Origin: Achromobacter veterisilvae
GTDB taxonomy: Bacteria > Pseudomonadota > Gammaproteobacteria > Burkholderiales > Burkholderiaceae_B
NCBI RefSeq assembly: GCF_900496975.1
Contig: NZ_UFQC01000012.1
Coordinates: 62,001-126,000, forward strand
Reading direction: 5' to 3'
DNA length: 64,000 nt
The translations under genes and the position numbers were made by a program. Position 1 is the stretch's first letter. Every line of letters starts with the position of its first letter. This document shows positions 51,841 to 63,004 of the stretch, in pieces. The notes below the pieces were generated by a model. The model had not been told where the DNA came from and did not search any database. It saw only the letters and a program-made list of their open reading frames with translations.

Positions 51841-52692
51841 CTACGCCGCGCCGGGCGCGCCATAGAGATGGGCGGCACCGGGAAACGTCCGGGCCTTGAC
51901 CTCGGCGGCATAGCCCTGCGCCGCCTGCTGGATGCGGTCGGCCAGGCCATCGTAGCGTTTCACGAAGCGCGCGGTGCGGTCGAACATGCCCAGCATGTCG
52001 TCCACCACCAGCACTTGGCCGTCGCACTTGGCCGACGCGCCGATGCCGATGGTGGGGCAGGCGACGGCCTCGGTGATCGACGCGGCCAGCGGTTCGACGA
52101 CGCCCTCGATCACCAGCGAGAACGCGCCGGCATCGGCCACGGCGGCCGCGTCGGCGGCGATGCGGGCGTATTCCGCCTCGCCCTTGCCGCGCGCGCCGTA
52201 TCCGCCCAGGATGTTCACGGCCTGCGGGGTCAGCCCCACGTGGCCCATGACCGGGATGCCGCGGGCCGAGAGATAGGCGACGGTCGGCGCCATGCTTTGC
52301 CCGCCTTCCAGCTTGACCGCGCCCGCGCCGGTTTCCTTCATGACGCGCGCGGCCGAGCGGAAGGCTTGTTCGGGGCTTTCCTCGTAGCTGCCGAAGGGCA
52401 TGTCCACGACGATCAGCGCGCGCCGCGAGCCGCGCACCACGGCGGCGCCGTGCGCGATCATCATGTCCAGCGTGACGGGCACCGTGGACGGCAGGCCGTA
52501 GATGGTCTGCGCCAGGCTGTCGCCCACGAGCAAGGCGTCGCAGTGCGGGTCCAGCAGTTCGGCCATGCGCGCCGTGTAGGCGGTCAGCATCACCAGCGGC
52601 TCCTGGCGCTTGCGGGCCCGGAACGCGGGGACGCTGATCCGGGGCGTGCTGGCGGCTGCCGCGGCGGCGGCCAGGGTGGCGGTCGTAGACAT
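51841..52692 (-). CDS. panB: 3-methyl-2-oxobutanoate hydroxymethyltransferase (ketopantoate synthesis)
   Basis: This 283-residue enzyme transfers a hydroxymethyl group from methylene-tetrahydrofolate to alpha-ketoisovalerate, the first step to pantothenate and CoA. Mg2+ and substrate residues Asp58 (LLVGDSL) and Asp97 (VVDMPFGSY) keep the E. coli spacing of 39. Glu196 (LVIEGVVE) is the catalytic Glu, and GHVGLTPQ is the conserved loop. The ATG at 52692 is chosen with AAGGA upstream; an in-frame extension to 52746 adds only an unrelated Gly/Pro stretch. panC is not in the window. Confidence 0.95.
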   Translation of the reverse strand: MSTTATLAAAAAAASTPRISVPAFRARKRQEPLVMLTAYTARMAELLDPHCDALLVGDSLAQTIYGLPSTVPVTLDMMIAHGAAVVRGSRRALIVVDMPFGSYEESPEQAFRSAARVMKETGAGAVKLEGGQSMAPTVAYLSARGIPVMGHVGLTPQAVNILGGYGARGKGEAEYARIAADAAAVADAGAFSLVIEGVVEPLAASITEAVACPTIGIGASAKCDGQVLVVDDMLGMFDRTARFVKRYDGLADRIQQAAQGYAAEVKARTFPGAAHLYGAPGAA

Positions 52693-53155
52693 CGAATTCC
52701 TTTCTATCCAGGGGGTTCCAGTGCTTGCGCCGGGGCCGGGGCCCATGCCTCATCCGGCGCGCGGCCGTCGGGGCCGCCATGCCGGTACCCCGCATCGTAG
52801 CGGAATGCGGAGGCCCCCAACGCGCGAGGCGGTATCGCGTGCCGAAACGCCGCAGGCTAATCTTTGCGGCAAAAGGTAATCGAACGTGTTGCAGGTGCCG
52901 CGCTCGCGCCGTCGCCAACCGGTGCGCATGGCCCGGTGCGGCTGCATCCGGCCGGGACATGCCGCGCACTATGGGTGGCGTCCTCCTCGCGGTGCGCCGC
53001 AGCGCGGCGCGCGATTTTCGGCGCAATTCGGGGACGTGTCCTGCGCGGCCGCCAAAGCGTTACATCTCAATGGTTTCGCTCGCGTTTTGCGCTGGGGCGC
53101 CTGCGTAGAATTCGCCGCTCGTCAAGTTTTTTGCGGCATACGCGCAACATTGTCC
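52693..53155. other. 463-bp intergenic region between panB and the glycosyltransferases; no gene seen
   Basis: The region holds the divergent promoters of panB and the glycosyltransferase pair. An open frame in phase with the first glycosyltransferase extends upstream to 52886 but is Arg-rich with no domain, so it is treated as non-coding. A T-run (53128-53133) precedes the start region. No operator with clear symmetry was recognised. Confidence 0.5.
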
Positions 53156-54160
53156 ATGCCTAGTTTCGGGCTCATTCCCCGCCTGCTGCGTTCGCGCCCG
53201 TTGACCAAGGGCCTGCGCTATTTCTATCGCTACACGCGGCCTCGGGCGTATCGGCACAATGAAACGCTGTGGCCTTTCGTGAAGCCGCGGCGCGATGCGG
53301 CCGGACGGCTGGCCGGCTGCGAACTGCGCGGCGTGCGCGGCCCGGCCACGACGCCGCTGGAGCAGTTGGCGCGTCCCATCCGCGGCGACGCGCACCTGAT
53401 ACTCAGCGGCCCCTCGGTGGCCCAGATCGATTACGCGCGCTGCCCGTTGGGCGTGGCGATGGGCGTCAACGGTTCCATCGCCTTGCGGCGGCAACAGCCT
53501 ACGCTGCGTTTCGACTACTACGCGATGCTGGACGCCGGCTTCGTCAGGCGCCGCCGCGACCTCGTGGCGGAGGTGCTGGCGCAGGACCTGACGCTGTTCG
53601 TTACGCCCGAGGTCTACCGCTGGATCGCATTCCTGTTCGACCGCGAGTCCGTGCGCTGCCGCATCGCCCTGTTCGAGGAAGTGCACCAGCGCGCCTTGCG
53701 GCCGCGGGCGCGCCCCGAAGAGCTGGAGGCCCAGTCGGCCGCGGACCCCGGGCTGGTGCTGTTCGACGCCCGCCATCCCGTGCATGCGCACGGCTTCAGC
53801 CTGGATCCGCCGCGCGGCCTGTTCGGCGGCGGGACCGTCGCCTACACGGCCTTGCAGTTGCTGGCGTGGCTGGGCGCAAAGACCGTCTATCTGCACGGCC
53901 TGGACCTGACGGCCGCCGCGGGGCCCCGATTCTATGAAAGCGCGGCTGCGCAATTGCCGACCGCGCTGGACCGGCAGTTCCCAGGACACATCGAGCCTGC
54001 GTTCCGGCGGGCCGGCAGGCTGCTCGCCGAGCGCGGGATCAAGGTCTACAACCTGTCTCCCGCCAGCCGGCTGGGCGGCGACGTGTTCGAGAAACGTCAC
54101 TGGAGCTGCCTGCTGTCCCCGGCGGCGGCTCCGCAAACGCTAGTCAATGTGAACCCATGA
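53156..54160 (+). CDS. Putative lipopolysaccharide-core glycosyltransferase (GT42/DUF115-like)
   Basis: This 334-residue cytoplasmic protein has a sugar-nucleotide-type N-terminal motif HLILSGPSVAQIDYARCPLG, like the 'GPS' loop of sialyltransferase-like GT42 and DUF115 proteins. A central block (TLRFDYYAMLDAGFVRRR) and GLFGGGTVAYTALQLLAWLGAKTVYLHGLDL follow; the latter matches the acceptor-side helix of these folds. The basic N-terminus (RLLRSRPLTKGLRYFYRYTR) may bind the membrane. It overlaps a family-4 glycosyltransferase by 4 bp, so both probably build one surface glycan, most likely the LPS core. Sugar and linkage unknown. Confidence 0.65.
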   Translation: MPSFGLIPRLLRSRPLTKGLRYFYRYTRPRAYRHNETLWPFVKPRRDAAGRLAGCELRGVRGPATTPLEQLARPIRGDAHLILSGPSVAQIDYARCPLGVAMGVNGSIALRRQQPTLRFDYYAMLDAGFVRRRRDLVAEVLAQDLTLFVTPEVYRWIAFLFDRESVRCRIALFEEVHQRALRPRARPEELEAQSAADPGLVLFDARHPVHAHGFSLDPPRGLFGGGTVAYTALQLLAWLGAKTVYLHGLDLTAAAGPRFYESAAAQLPTALDRQFPGHIEPAFRRAGRLLAERGIKVYNLSPASRLGGDVFEKRHWSCLLSPAAAPQTLVNVNP

Positions 54161-55302
54161 AGATCCTGTACACCAATTTCCACCAAGGCGACGGCGGCGG
54201 CCACACCACTTATGTGATGTCGCTGGCGCGCATTCTCTGCCACAAGTCGGAAGTGGTCGTGGCCGCGCCGGCGAGCAGCCGCCTGCTGGCCGAGGCGCGC
54301 GCCCTGCCCGGCGTGCGCACGATCCCGCTGGAATTCAAGGGGCGGCCGCTGGAGCAGGTTCGCGCGCTGCGCCGGCTGCGCGCCCTGCTGCGCGACGAAC
54401 GATTCGACGTGGTGCACGTCAACGGCTCCGCGGATCACAGGCTGTGCATGCTGGCCACCATGGGGATGGGAGCGCGGCGCCCTTTCATTGTCTACACGCA
54501 GCATACGGACCGCAGCGCCAAGAGCCTGGGGGCGCGGGTGCGCGCAAAATGGGGCACCAACCGCGTCATTTGCGTATGCAGCCATACCTTTCGCCGCATG
54601 AAGCAGTCGGTGTTCCGCAACGAGGACCTGCGAGTGGTGCACAACGGCGTCGATACGGAGAAATGCCGCCCGCCCACGCAGCGCCAGGCAGCCCAGGCGC
54701 GGGACAGCCTGCTGCCCGACGGCATGCAGGGCCGGCTCGTCATCGGCAGCAACGCGGGCACCGCGGTCTACAAGAACTGGCTGGACATGGTCGCCGCCGT
54801 GGCCATGTTGCCGGCGCCGCAGCGCCGGCAGGTGGTGATCCTGATCGCCGGCAAGCTGCCGGACGTCGAACAGATGCGGCGCGTCGCCGAGCTGGGCATG
54901 TCCGACCAGGTGGTGTTCACCGGCCTGCTGGACGACGTGCGGCCGTTCCTGTCCGCGCTGGACGTGGGCTTCGTGCTGTCGTCGAAGCTGGAGACGATTT
55001 CGTTCGCCTGCCGCGAGATGATGGCCGCCGGCAAGCCGGTGATCGTCAGCGAGGTGGGCGGATTGACCGAGAACGTCACCGACGGCCGCGACGGCTGGGT
55101 GGTGCCTCCCGCCTCGGTCGACAGCGTGGTCCAGGCCTTGTCGCAGATCCTGGCGAACCGGGACGCCCTGGCCCGGATGGGCGAGGAGGCGCGCAGCACG
55201 GCGTTGAAGGATTTCTCGCTGGCGGCGTTCGTGGGCAAGACCGAGAACGTCTATCGCGAGGGGCGGACGCGGCAGCCGTACCGGCTGCCGCTGGCTTCCT
55301 GA
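54157..55302 (+). CDS. Glycosyltransferase family 4
   Basis: This 381-residue GT-B-fold enzyme begins MKILYTNFHQGDGGGHTTYV, where GGG binds the nucleotide sugar. It contains DVVHVNGSADH, VVHNGVDTEKC at the domain junction and the C-terminal donor motif SKLETISFACREMMAAGKPV (the E-x7-E pattern of GT4, in which the two Glu contact the donor sugar). It is translated with the preceding gene (ATGA overlap). It probably adds a hexose or amino sugar to the LPS core. It converges with adhC. Confidence 0.87.
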   Translation: MKILYTNFHQGDGGGHTTYVMSLARILCHKSEVVVAAPASSRLLAEARALPGVRTIPLEFKGRPLEQVRALRRLRALLRDERFDVVHVNGSADHRLCMLATMGMGARRPFIVYTQHTDRSAKSLGARVRAKWGTNRVICVCSHTFRRMKQSVFRNEDLRVVHNGVDTEKCRPPTQRQAAQARDSLLPDGMQGRLVIGSNAGTAVYKNWLDMVAAVAMLPAPQRRQVVILIAGKLPDVEQMRRVAELGMSDQVVFTGLLDDVRPFLSALDVGFVLSSKLETISFACREMMAAGKPVIVSEVGGLTENVTDGRDGWVVPPASVDSVVQALSQILANRDALARMGEEARSTALKDFSLAAFVGKTENVYREGRTRQPYRLPLAS

Positions 55303-55322
55303 ACGCGGCGCCGGAGGGCGCT

Positions 55323-56450
<1,128 letters not shown>

Positions 56451-56460
56451 TCAGGTGGCG

Positions 56461-56751
56461 TTACTTCAAATACGAACGGACGAGACGCATCAACAGGTCG
56501 ATCTCCGCTTCGGGTTCGACCTTGGCCTCGCGCTGGCCGCCCTGGGCGGACTGCAGGAAGGTTTCCCGGAGATGGCTTTCCAGCACCTCGGCCATCAGGC
56601 CGGTGGCGGCGCCCCGCAAGGCGGCCAGTTGCTGCAGCAGCGCCCCGCACTCGGTGCCTTCGTTGACGGCCCGTTCCAGCGCCAGCGCCTGTCCCTGGAT
56701 ACGGCGCAGGCGAGTGACGACGCGTTTCTTTTCTTCCGGGGAATGGGGCAC
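56461..56751 (-). CDS. frmR: Formaldehyde-sensing repressor FrmR (CsoR/RcnR family)
   Basis: This 96-residue all-helical repressor has the residues that define formaldehyde sensing: Pro2, Cys35 (GTECGALLQQL) and His60 (LESHLRET). Formaldehyde crosslinks Pro2 and Cys35 in FrmR and lifts repression. LRRIQGQALALERAV is the family helix-1 signature. It is first in the operon with adhC and should repress both. An operator with a G-tract lies 16 bp upstream of the start. Confidence 0.93.
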   Translation of the reverse strand: MPHSPEEKKRVVTRLRRIQGQALALERAVNEGTECGALLQQLAALRGAATGLMAEVLESHLRETFLQSAQGGQREAKVEPEAEIDLLMRLVRSYLK

Positions 56752-56766
56752 GGCGGGCTCCGATGA

Positions 56767-56785
56767 ATACAGGGGGGGAGTATAC
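56767..56785. promoter_or_regulatory. FrmR operator (G-tract flanked by ATAC/TATAC)
   Basis: ATAC-AGGGGGGGAG-TATAC fits the CsoR/RcnR-family operator plan, a central G/C tract flanked by AT-rich inverted arms, as at frm and rcn promoters. It lies directly upstream of frmR and within the frmR/hutC divergent region. Binding is inferred from family knowledge and position. Confidence 0.65.
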
Positions 56786-56829
56786 GTAAAGCCGCCGCGC
56801 GCGTCCAGGCGCGCAACGGTCGGTCTGTA

Positions 56830-56843
56830 CCTGTCTATACTTT
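56830..56843. promoter_or_regulatory. Weak second HutC-type site upstream of hutC
   Basis: CCTGTCTATACTTT matches 9 of 14 positions of the strong site CTTGTATATACAAG found upstream of hutU. It sits 47 bp before the hutC start, so it may allow autorepression. Low similarity keeps this tentative. Confidence 0.3.
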
Positions 56844-56889
56844 ATCCCCGGACTCCCCCGCAGCTCAACGGTATAAAACAGGACGACCC

Positions 56890-57633
56890 GTGGCCTCTTC
56901 TCCGCCCAGATTGCCGGTACAGGCGAACGCCTTGCCCGCGCCGCTCTACGCCCAGGTCAAGCAGATGATCGCGCAGCAGATACGCAGCGGCGCGTGGCCC
57001 GCGCATTACCGCGTGCCTTCGGAGGCCGAACTGGTGGACGAGCTGGGCTTCAGCCGCATGACCATCAACCGGGCCCTGCGCGAACTGACCGCGGAAGGCC
57101 TGCTGGTGCGGATGCAGGGCGTGGGCACCTTCGTGGCCCAGCCCAAGGCGCGTTCGGCGCTGTTCGCGGTCAACAACATCGCCGACGAGATCTCGGCCCG
57201 CAACCACCGGCACCACAGCCGGGTCGTGCGCCTGGCCGAAGAACCCGCCGGGGCCGAACAGGCGCAGGCGCTGGACATCCGCCCGGGGCAGCCGGTGTTC
57301 CATTCCGTCATCGTCCACTACGAGGACGACATGCCGATCCAGCTCGAGGACCGCTACGTCAACGTGAAGCTGGCGCCCGACTACCTCAAGCAGGATTTCA
57401 CGCAAGCCACTCCCTATGAATACCTGACGCGCGTGGCGCCGCTGACCGAAGGCGAGCATATCGTCGAGGCCATCCTGGCCCGGCCGCGCGAATGCCAGTT
57501 GCTGCAGATCGAGCGCGGCGAACCCTGCCTGCTGATCCGGCGGCGCACCTGGTCGGGCGAACGCGCCGTGACCCTGGCGCGGCTGATCCACCCGGGTTCG
57601 CGGCACCGCCTGGAAGGCAAATTCACGACATGA
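56890..57633 (+). CDS. hutC: Histidine utilisation repressor (GntR/HutC family)
   Basis: This 247-residue regulator has the GntR winged helix at about 18-85 (LYAQVKQMIAQQIRSGAWPAHYR, VPSEAELVDELGFSRMTINRALRELT). The UTRA ligand domain follows (HSRVVRLAEEPAGAEQAQAL, FHSVIVHYEDDMPIQLEDRYVN). HutC represses hut genes until urocanate binds. The start is GTG at 56890 with AGGA at 6-bp spacing. It overlaps hutD by 4 bp. Confidence 0.95.
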   Translation: MASSPPRLPVQANALPAPLYAQVKQMIAQQIRSGAWPAHYRVPSEAELVDELGFSRMTINRALRELTAEGLLVRMQGVGTFVAQPKARSALFAVNNIADEISARNHRHHSRVVRLAEEPAGAEQAQALDIRPGQPVFHSVIVHYEDDMPIQLEDRYVNVKLAPDYLKQDFTQATPYEYLTRVAPLTEGEHIVEAILARPRECQLLQIERGEPCLLIRRRTWSGERAVTLARLIHPGSRHRLEGKFTT

Positions 57634-58235
57634 AGCATCCCCGGATCCATCTTTACCGGGCCGAGGCCCATCCCCGCATGCCGTGGCGCAACGGCGGCGG
57701 CACCACGCAGGAAGTCGCCTGCAATCCCGGCGGCAGCACCGCGGCGTTCGACTGGCGCCTGTCCATCGCCGACGTGGGGCAGGACGGCGGCTTTTCGGCA
57801 TTCGCCGGCTATCAGCGCATCATCACCGTGCTGGAGGGCCAGGGCATAGAACTGACCGTGGACGGGCGCAGGCAGGCGCCGCTGGCGCCGCGGCGGGCCT
57901 ACGCCTTCTCCGGCGGCGCGCAGGTGGAATGCCGCCTGGTCGGCGGGCCCATCCGCGATTTCAACCTGATCTATTCCCCGGCGCGCTACGACGCCCGCCT
58001 GCAATGGGCGGCGGGCGAGGGTCCGTGGACCTTCCACAGCAGCGCCCGCAGCGTGCTGGTGCTGAACGCGGGCGCCGCCCTGTCGCTCGCGGCCGGCGGC
58101 GCGGAGCACGCCTTGCCGTCGCGCTACGACTGCCTGCACATCGAAGGGCAGGACGGCCTGGCGGAATACCGGCTGGCCGCGGTGGACGGAGCGCTGGACG
58201 CCTGCGTGATCGAACTGTCGCCGCGAGCCGGCTGA
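57630..58235 (+). CDS. hutD: HutD family protein
   Basis: This 201-residue cupin-like protein begins with MPWRNGGGTTQEVACNPGG and contains FDWRLSIADVGQDGGFSAFAGYQRIITVLEG, the HutD signature. HutD is proposed to limit or sense urocanate/formiminoglutamate flux; its biochemical role is not settled. It is co-translated with hutC (ATGA) and precedes hutU by 152 bp containing a strong HutC operator. Confidence 0.9.
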   Translation: MKHPRIHLYRAEAHPRMPWRNGGGTTQEVACNPGGSTAAFDWRLSIADVGQDGGFSAFAGYQRIITVLEGQGIELTVDGRRQAPLAPRRAYAFSGGAQVECRLVGGPIRDFNLIYSPARYDARLQWAAGEGPWTFHSSARSVLVLNAGAALSLAAGGAEHALPSRYDCLHIEGQDGLAEYRLAAVDGALDACVIELSPRAG

Positions 58236-58300
58236 TCCGGCCCCCGCCGGGGCGCGGGCGCGGATGCGGGGAATCCCTGATCCGGCCGATCGTTTTTTAA

Positions 58301-58314
58301 CTTGTATATACAAG
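58301..58314. promoter_or_regulatory. HutC operator upstream of hutU
   Basis: CTTGTATATACAAG is a perfect 14-bp palindrome 74 bp before the hutU start. It matches the known HutC site form (TTGTATATACAA) in proteobacteria. It should control the hutUHI transcription unit in response to urocanate. T-rich sequence directly before it (TTTTTTAA) may be part of the promoter. Confidence 0.8.
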
Positions 58315-58387
58315 CATAGTCATCCTATGATGCGGGGAACAGCCGCGCCCATGGGCCTGCGCGGCACAACCGTTCAGGGAGAATTCC

Positions 58388-60067
58388 ATGGAAAAGCCGA
58401 ACCGCTACCGAGACGTGGAGATCCGCGCCCCTCGCGGCACCCAGTTGACAGCCAAGAGCTGGCTCACCGAAGCGCCGTTGCGCATGCTGATGAACAACCT
58501 GGATCCCGACGTGGCCGAGAACCCCCGGGAACTGGTGGTGTACGGCGGCATCGGCCGCGCCGCCCGCGACTGGGAGTGCTATGACAGGCTGGTCGAGTCG
58601 CTCAAGGAACTGAACGACGACGAAACCCTGCTGGTGCAGTCGGGCAAGCCGGTGGGCGTGTTCAAGACCCACGCCAACGCGCCGCGCGTGCTGATCGCCA
58701 ATTCCAATCTGGTGCCGCATTGGGCCACCTGGGAGCATTTCAACGAACTGGACGCCAAGGGCCTCGCGATGTACGGCCAGATGACGGCGGGAAGCTGGAT
58801 CTACATCGGCAGCCAGGGCATCGTGCAGGGCACGTACGAGACCTTCGTCGAGGCCGGCCGCCAGCATTACGGCGGCGATCTCGCGGGGCGCTGGGTGCTG
58901 ACCGCCGGGCTGGGCGGCATGGGCGGCGCGCAGCCGCTGGCCGCCACCCTGGCCGGCGCCTGCTCGCTGAACATCGAATGCCAGCAGAGCCGCATCGACT
59001 TCCGCCTGCGCACCCGCTACGTCGACGAACAGGCCAGGGACCTGGACGACGCGCTGGCGCGCATCGAGGAGTACACGTCGGAAGGCAGGGCGGTGTCCAT
59101 CGCGCTGTGCGGCAACGCCGCCGAGGTCCTGCCGGAACTGCTGCGCCGCGGCGCGCGCCCCGACCTGCTCACGGACCAGACCAGCGCGCACGACCCCCTG
59201 AACGGCTACCTGCCCGCCGGCTGGACCTGGGAGGCCTACCGCGAGCGCGCCCAGCGCGAGCCGGCGGCGGTCGTCCAGGCCGCCAAGGCGTCGATGGCCC
59301 AGCACGTGCGGGCCATGCTGGCGTTCCATGCGCAGGGCGTGCCCACCTTCGACTACGGCAACAACATCCGCCAGATGGCCAAGGACGAAGGCGTGGCCGG
59401 CGCGTTCGACTTCCCGGGCTTCGTGCCCGCCTATATCCGGCCGCTGTTCTGCCGCGGCGTGGGCCCGTTCCGGTGGGCGGCGCTGTCCGGCGATCCGCAG
59501 GACATCTACAAGACCGACGCCAAGGTCAAGGCGCTGATTCCGGACGACGCGCACCTGCACCGCTGGCTGGACATGGCGCGCGAGCGCATCAGTTTCCAGG
59601 GCCTGCCGGCGCGCATCTGCTGGGTCGGCCTGGGCCAGCGCGCCCGGCTCGGCCTGGCGTTCAATGAAATGGTGCGCAGCGGCGAACTGGCGGCGCCGGT
59701 GGTGATCGGCCGCGATCACCTGGATTCCGGGTCCGTCGCCAGCCCCAACCGCGAGACGGAAGCGATGCGCGACGGATCGGACGCCGTATCCGACTGGCCG
59801 CTGCTGAACGCCCTGCTGAATACCGCGGGCGGCGCGACCTGGGTGTCGCTGCACCACGGCGGCGGGGTGGGCATGGGCTATTCGCAGCACGCCGGCATGG
59901 TGATCGTGTGCGACGGCACCGACGCGGCCGCCGAACGCATCGCTCGCGTGCTGACCAACGATCCCGGCACCGGCGTCATGCGGCACGCGGACGCGGGCTA
60001 CGAAGCCGCCATCGAATGCGCGAAGGAACAAGGCCTCAAGCTGCCGATGCTGGCAAGCGCCCGCTGA
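58388..60067 (+). CDS. hutU: Urocanate hydratase
   Basis: This 559-residue NAD+-containing enzyme converts urocanate to imidazolone propionate. The blocks are characteristic: [23 protein letters not shown] at the N-terminus, [20 protein letters not shown], the NAD loop [10 protein letters not shown] and the C-terminal active-site region [20 protein letters not shown]. Length is standard (about 555). GGGAGA precedes the ATG. First gene of hutU-hutH-hutI. Confidence 0.97.
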   Translation: MEKPNRYRDVEIRAPRGTQLTAKSWLTEAPLRMLMNNLDPDVAENPRELVVYGGIGRAARDWECYDRLVESLKELNDDETLLVQSGKPVGVFKTHANAPRVLIANSNLVPHWATWEHFNELDAKGLAMYGQMTAGSWIYIGSQGIVQGTYETFVEAGRQHYGGDLAGRWVLTAGLGGMGGAQPLAATLAGACSLNIECQQSRIDFRLRTRYVDEQARDLDDALARIEEYTSEGRAVSIALCGNAAEVLPELLRRGARPDLLTDQTSAHDPLNGYLPAGWTWEAYRERAQREPAAVVQAAKASMAQHVRAMLAFHAQGVPTFDYGNNIRQMAKDEGVAGAFDFPGFVPAYIRPLFCRGVGPFRWAALSGDPQDIYKTDAKVKALIPDDAHLHRWLDMARERISFQGLPARICWVGLGQRARLGLAFNEMVRSGELAAPVVIGRDHLDSGSVASPNRETEAMRDGSDAVSDWPLLNALLNTAGGATWVSLHHGGGVGMGYSQHAGMVIVCDGTDAAAERIARVLTNDPGTGVMRHADAGYEAAIECAKEQGLKLPMLASAR

Positions 60068-60106
60068 TCCGGCGCCCGCGCAGCGTTATCCGACAGGAGA
60101 TCAAGA

Positions 60107-61636
60107 ATGGAATTGCATTTGAAACCCGGGTGCTTGCGGCTTGCCGACCTGCGGCGCGTGTACCAGGAGCCGGTGCGCGTGGCGCTGGATCCCGGCGCCG
60201 CCGCGCCCATCGAGGCCAGCGTGGCCTGCGTCGACCGCATCGTGGCGGAGGGGCGCACGGCCTACGGCATCAATACCGGCTTCGGCATGCTGGCCACGAC
60301 GCGGATCGCGCCGGAGGACCTGGAGGCCCTGCAGCGCTCGCTGGTGCTGTCGCACGCCGCGGGGGTGGGCGAGGCCCTGGACGACGCCATGGTGCGGCTG
60401 ATCATGGTGCTGAAGATCAACAGCCTGGCGCGCGGCTATTCCGGCATCCGGCGCAAGGTGATCGACTCCCTGATCGCCCTCGTGAACGCGGAGGTATACC
60501 CGCACATCCCGCTGAAGGGATCGGTGGGCGCGTCGGGCGATCTCGCGCCGCTGGCGCATATGTCCCTGCTGTTGCTGGGCGAGAGCAAGGCGCGCAGCCA
60601 GGGCGTCTGGCTGCCCGCCGCGGAAGCGCTGGCGAAGGCGGGCCTGGAACCCTTGACGCTGGCGGCCAAGGAAGGCCTGGCGCTGCTCAACGGGACCCAG
60701 GTGTCGACGGCCTATGCGCTGCGCGGCCTGTTCGAGGCCGAGGACCTGCTGGCCGCCGGGCTGGTCTGCGGCAGCCTCAGCGTGGAAGCCATGCTGGGTT
60801 CGCGCGCGCCGTTCGATGCCCGCATCCACGCGGCGCGCGGCCAGCCGGGCCAGATCGACGCGGCCGCCGTCTACCGCGAACTGCTGACCGAAGACAGCGA
60901 GGTCGGGCATTCGCACGCGAACTGCGGCAAGGTGCAGGATCCCTATTCTCTGCGCTGCCAGCCGCAGGTGATGGGCGCCTGCCTGGCCCAGATCCGCCAG
61001 GTGGCGCAGGTGCTGGAAATCGAATCCAACGCCGTGTCGGACAACCCGCTGGTGTTCGCCGAACAGGGCGACGTGGTGTCGGGCGGCAATTTCCACGCGG
61101 AACCGGTGGCGCTGGCGGCCGATAACCTGGCGCTGGCGCTGGCCGAGATCGGCGCGCTGTCGGAGCGCCGCATTTCGCTGATGATGGACAAGCACATGTC
61201 GCAATTGCCGCCTTTCCTGGTGAACAACGGCGGCGTGAATTCCGGCTTCATGATCGCCCAGGTCACGGCGGCCGCGCTGGCCAGCGACAACAAGGCGCTG
61301 GCGCATCCCGCGAGCGTGGACAGCCTGCCCACCTCGGCGAACCAGGAAGACCACGTTTCGATGGCGCCGAACGCGGGCAAGCGGCTCTGGCCCATGGCCG
61401 AGAACGTGCGCGACATTCTGGCGATCGAATGGCTGGGCGCCTGCCAGGGCCTGGATTTCCGCCAGGGGCTGAAAACCTCGCCCAAGCTGGAGCAGGCCCG
61501 CGCTTTGTTGCGCGGGCGGGTGGCGCACTACGAGCGGGACCGCTTCTTCGCGCCCGACATCGCGGCGGCAAGCGAGCTCATCGCGGCGCGCGGCCTGACG
61601 GCGCTGATGCCGGCCGGCCTGCTGCCCAGTTCGTGA
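60107..61636 (+). CDS. hutH: Histidine ammonia-lyase
   Basis: This 509-residue enzyme removes ammonia from L-histidine to give urocanate. The MIO prosthetic group forms from Ala142-Ser143-Gly144 in [16 protein letters not shown]. Other marks are [11 protein letters not shown] near residue 53 and QEDHVSMAP near the C-terminal active site. CAGGAGA precedes the ATG. It lies 39 bp after hutU. Confidence 0.97.
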   Translation: MELHLKPGCLRLADLRRVYQEPVRVALDPGAAAPIEASVACVDRIVAEGRTAYGINTGFGMLATTRIAPEDLEALQRSLVLSHAAGVGEALDDAMVRLIMVLKINSLARGYSGIRRKVIDSLIALVNAEVYPHIPLKGSVGASGDLAPLAHMSLLLLGESKARSQGVWLPAAEALAKAGLEPLTLAAKEGLALLNGTQVSTAYALRGLFEAEDLLAAGLVCGSLSVEAMLGSRAPFDARIHAARGQPGQIDAAAVYRELLTEDSEVGHSHANCGKVQDPYSLRCQPQVMGACLAQIRQVAQVLEIESNAVSDNPLVFAEQGDVVSGGNFHAEPVALAADNLALALAEIGALSERRISLMMDKHMSQLPPFLVNNGGVNSGFMIAQVTAAALASDNKALAHPASVDSLPTSANQEDHVSMAPNAGKRLWPMAENVRDILAIEWLGACQGLDFRQGLKTSPKLEQARALLRGRVAHYERDRFFAPDIAAASELIAARGLTALMPAGLLPSS

Positions 61637-61651
61637 AACAGGAGGTTGCGG

Positions 61652-62869
61652 ATGAGACAGGTCTGGCGCAACTGCCACGCGGCCACGATGGCGGGGGGCA
61701 AGTATGCGGCGATCGAGCGCGCCGCCATCCTGACGCGCGGGAAAAGCATCGAGTGGATCGGCCCCGAAGACGCGCTGCCGCGCGCCGACGGCGCTCCGGT
61801 CCATGATTTGCGCGGGGCCTGGGTCACGCCCGGGCTGATCGACTGCCATACCCACCTGGTGTTCGGCGGCAACCGCAGCCGGGAATTCGAGCAGCGGCTG
61901 CAAGGCGTGGATTACGCCAGCATCGCCGCGCAAGGCGGAGGCATCGCCAGCACCGTGCGCGCCACGCGGGCCGCCACCGAGGGCGAACTCTACGCCAGCG
62001 CGCGCCGGCGGGCCCTGCATCTGCTGCGCGACGGCGTGACCACGCTGGAGGTCAAGTCGGGCTATGGGCTGGATTTGCCGAATGAACGCAAGATGCTGCG
62101 GGTGGCCAGGCGCCTGGGGCAGACTCTGCCCCTGACGGTCCAGGCCACCTGCCTGGCGGCGCACGCGCTGCCGCCCGAATTCGCCGGGCGCGCGGACGAC
62201 TATATCGACGAAGTCGCGCGGCGCATTCTGCCGGTGCTGGCGGCCGAGGGCCTGGTCGACGCCGTGGACGCGTTCTGCGAACACCTGGCGTTCTCGCCCG
62301 GGCAGGTCGACCGCGTGTTCCAGGCCGCCCGGCACCTGGGCCTGCCGGTCAAGCTGCATGCCGAACAGCTATCTTCGCTGCATGGCGCAACGCTGGCGGC
62401 GGGCTATGGCGCGCTGTCCGCGGACCACCTGGAACATGCGACCGAAGGCGATGTGCTGGCGATGGCCGGGGCTGGCACGGTCGCGGTGCTGTTGCCGGGC
62501 GCTTTCTACGCGCTGCGCGAAACCCGGTTGCCCCCGCTTGAGCTATTGCGCCGGCATGGCGTGCCGATCGCCATTTCCAGCGATCTGAATCCGGGCACGT
62601 CGCCCGCGCTGTCCCTGCGGTTGATGCTCAGCATGGCCTGCACCCTGTTCCGGATGACGCCCGAGGAAGCGCTGGCCGGCGCGACCGTGCACGCGGCGCG
62701 GGCGTTGGGGCTGCAGGCGACGCACGGCGAGCTGGCGGCCGGCCGGGTCGCGGACTTTGTGGCCTGGGACATCGGCCACCCGTCCGAACTGGCCTATTGG
62801 ATAGGCGGAGACATTCCCAAGCGCGTCATCCGGCACGCCGGGGAAGTGGGCGCGATGCCGCTGGATTGA
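61652..62869 (+). CDS. hutI: Imidazolonepropionase
   Basis: This 405-residue amidohydrolase opens the imidazolone ring to N-formimino-L-glutamate. The metal motif is His66-x-His68 ([12 protein letters not shown]), followed by [24 protein letters not shown] and [19 protein letters not shown]. The ATG at 61652 has AGGAGG at 6-bp spacing and is preferred over a TTG two codons upstream. It starts 15 bp after hutH. Confidence 0.95.
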   Translation: MRQVWRNCHAATMAGGKYAAIERAAILTRGKSIEWIGPEDALPRADGAPVHDLRGAWVTPGLIDCHTHLVFGGNRSREFEQRLQGVDYASIAAQGGGIASTVRATRAATEGELYASARRRALHLLRDGVTTLEVKSGYGLDLPNERKMLRVARRLGQTLPLTVQATCLAAHALPPEFAGRADDYIDEVARRILPVLAAEGLVDAVDAFCEHLAFSPGQVDRVFQAARHLGLPVKLHAEQLSSLHGATLAAGYGALSADHLEHATEGDVLAMAGAGTVAVLLPGAFYALRETRLPPLELLRRHGVPIAISSDLNPGTSPALSLRLMLSMACTLFRMTPEEALAGATVHAARALGLQATHGELAAGRVADFVAWDIGHPSELAYWIGGDIPKRVIRHAGEVGAMPLD

Positions 62870-62878
62870 GGGCGGCGG

Positions 62879-62920
62879 ATCCGGACCGATATGCGTCCGA
62901 AAAGGACCGGATACCGTTTT
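62879..62920 (+). terminator. Hairpin plus T-run after hutI (weak terminator candidate)
   Basis: ATCCGGACC (62879-62887) and GGACCGGAT (62904-62912) pair with one mismatch. The sequence then runs into ACCGTTTT ending at 62920. This could be a partial intrinsic terminator separating hutI from the hydrolase gene; the T tract is short. Confidence 0.35.
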
Positions 62921-63004
62921 CGCGCACCGGAGCGGGCGGCGGCGCTTTACGATGTCGCGGCAGCGTGCCCGATGCCGGGCAGGCACATCGTGGAAGGAAA
63001 ACGC

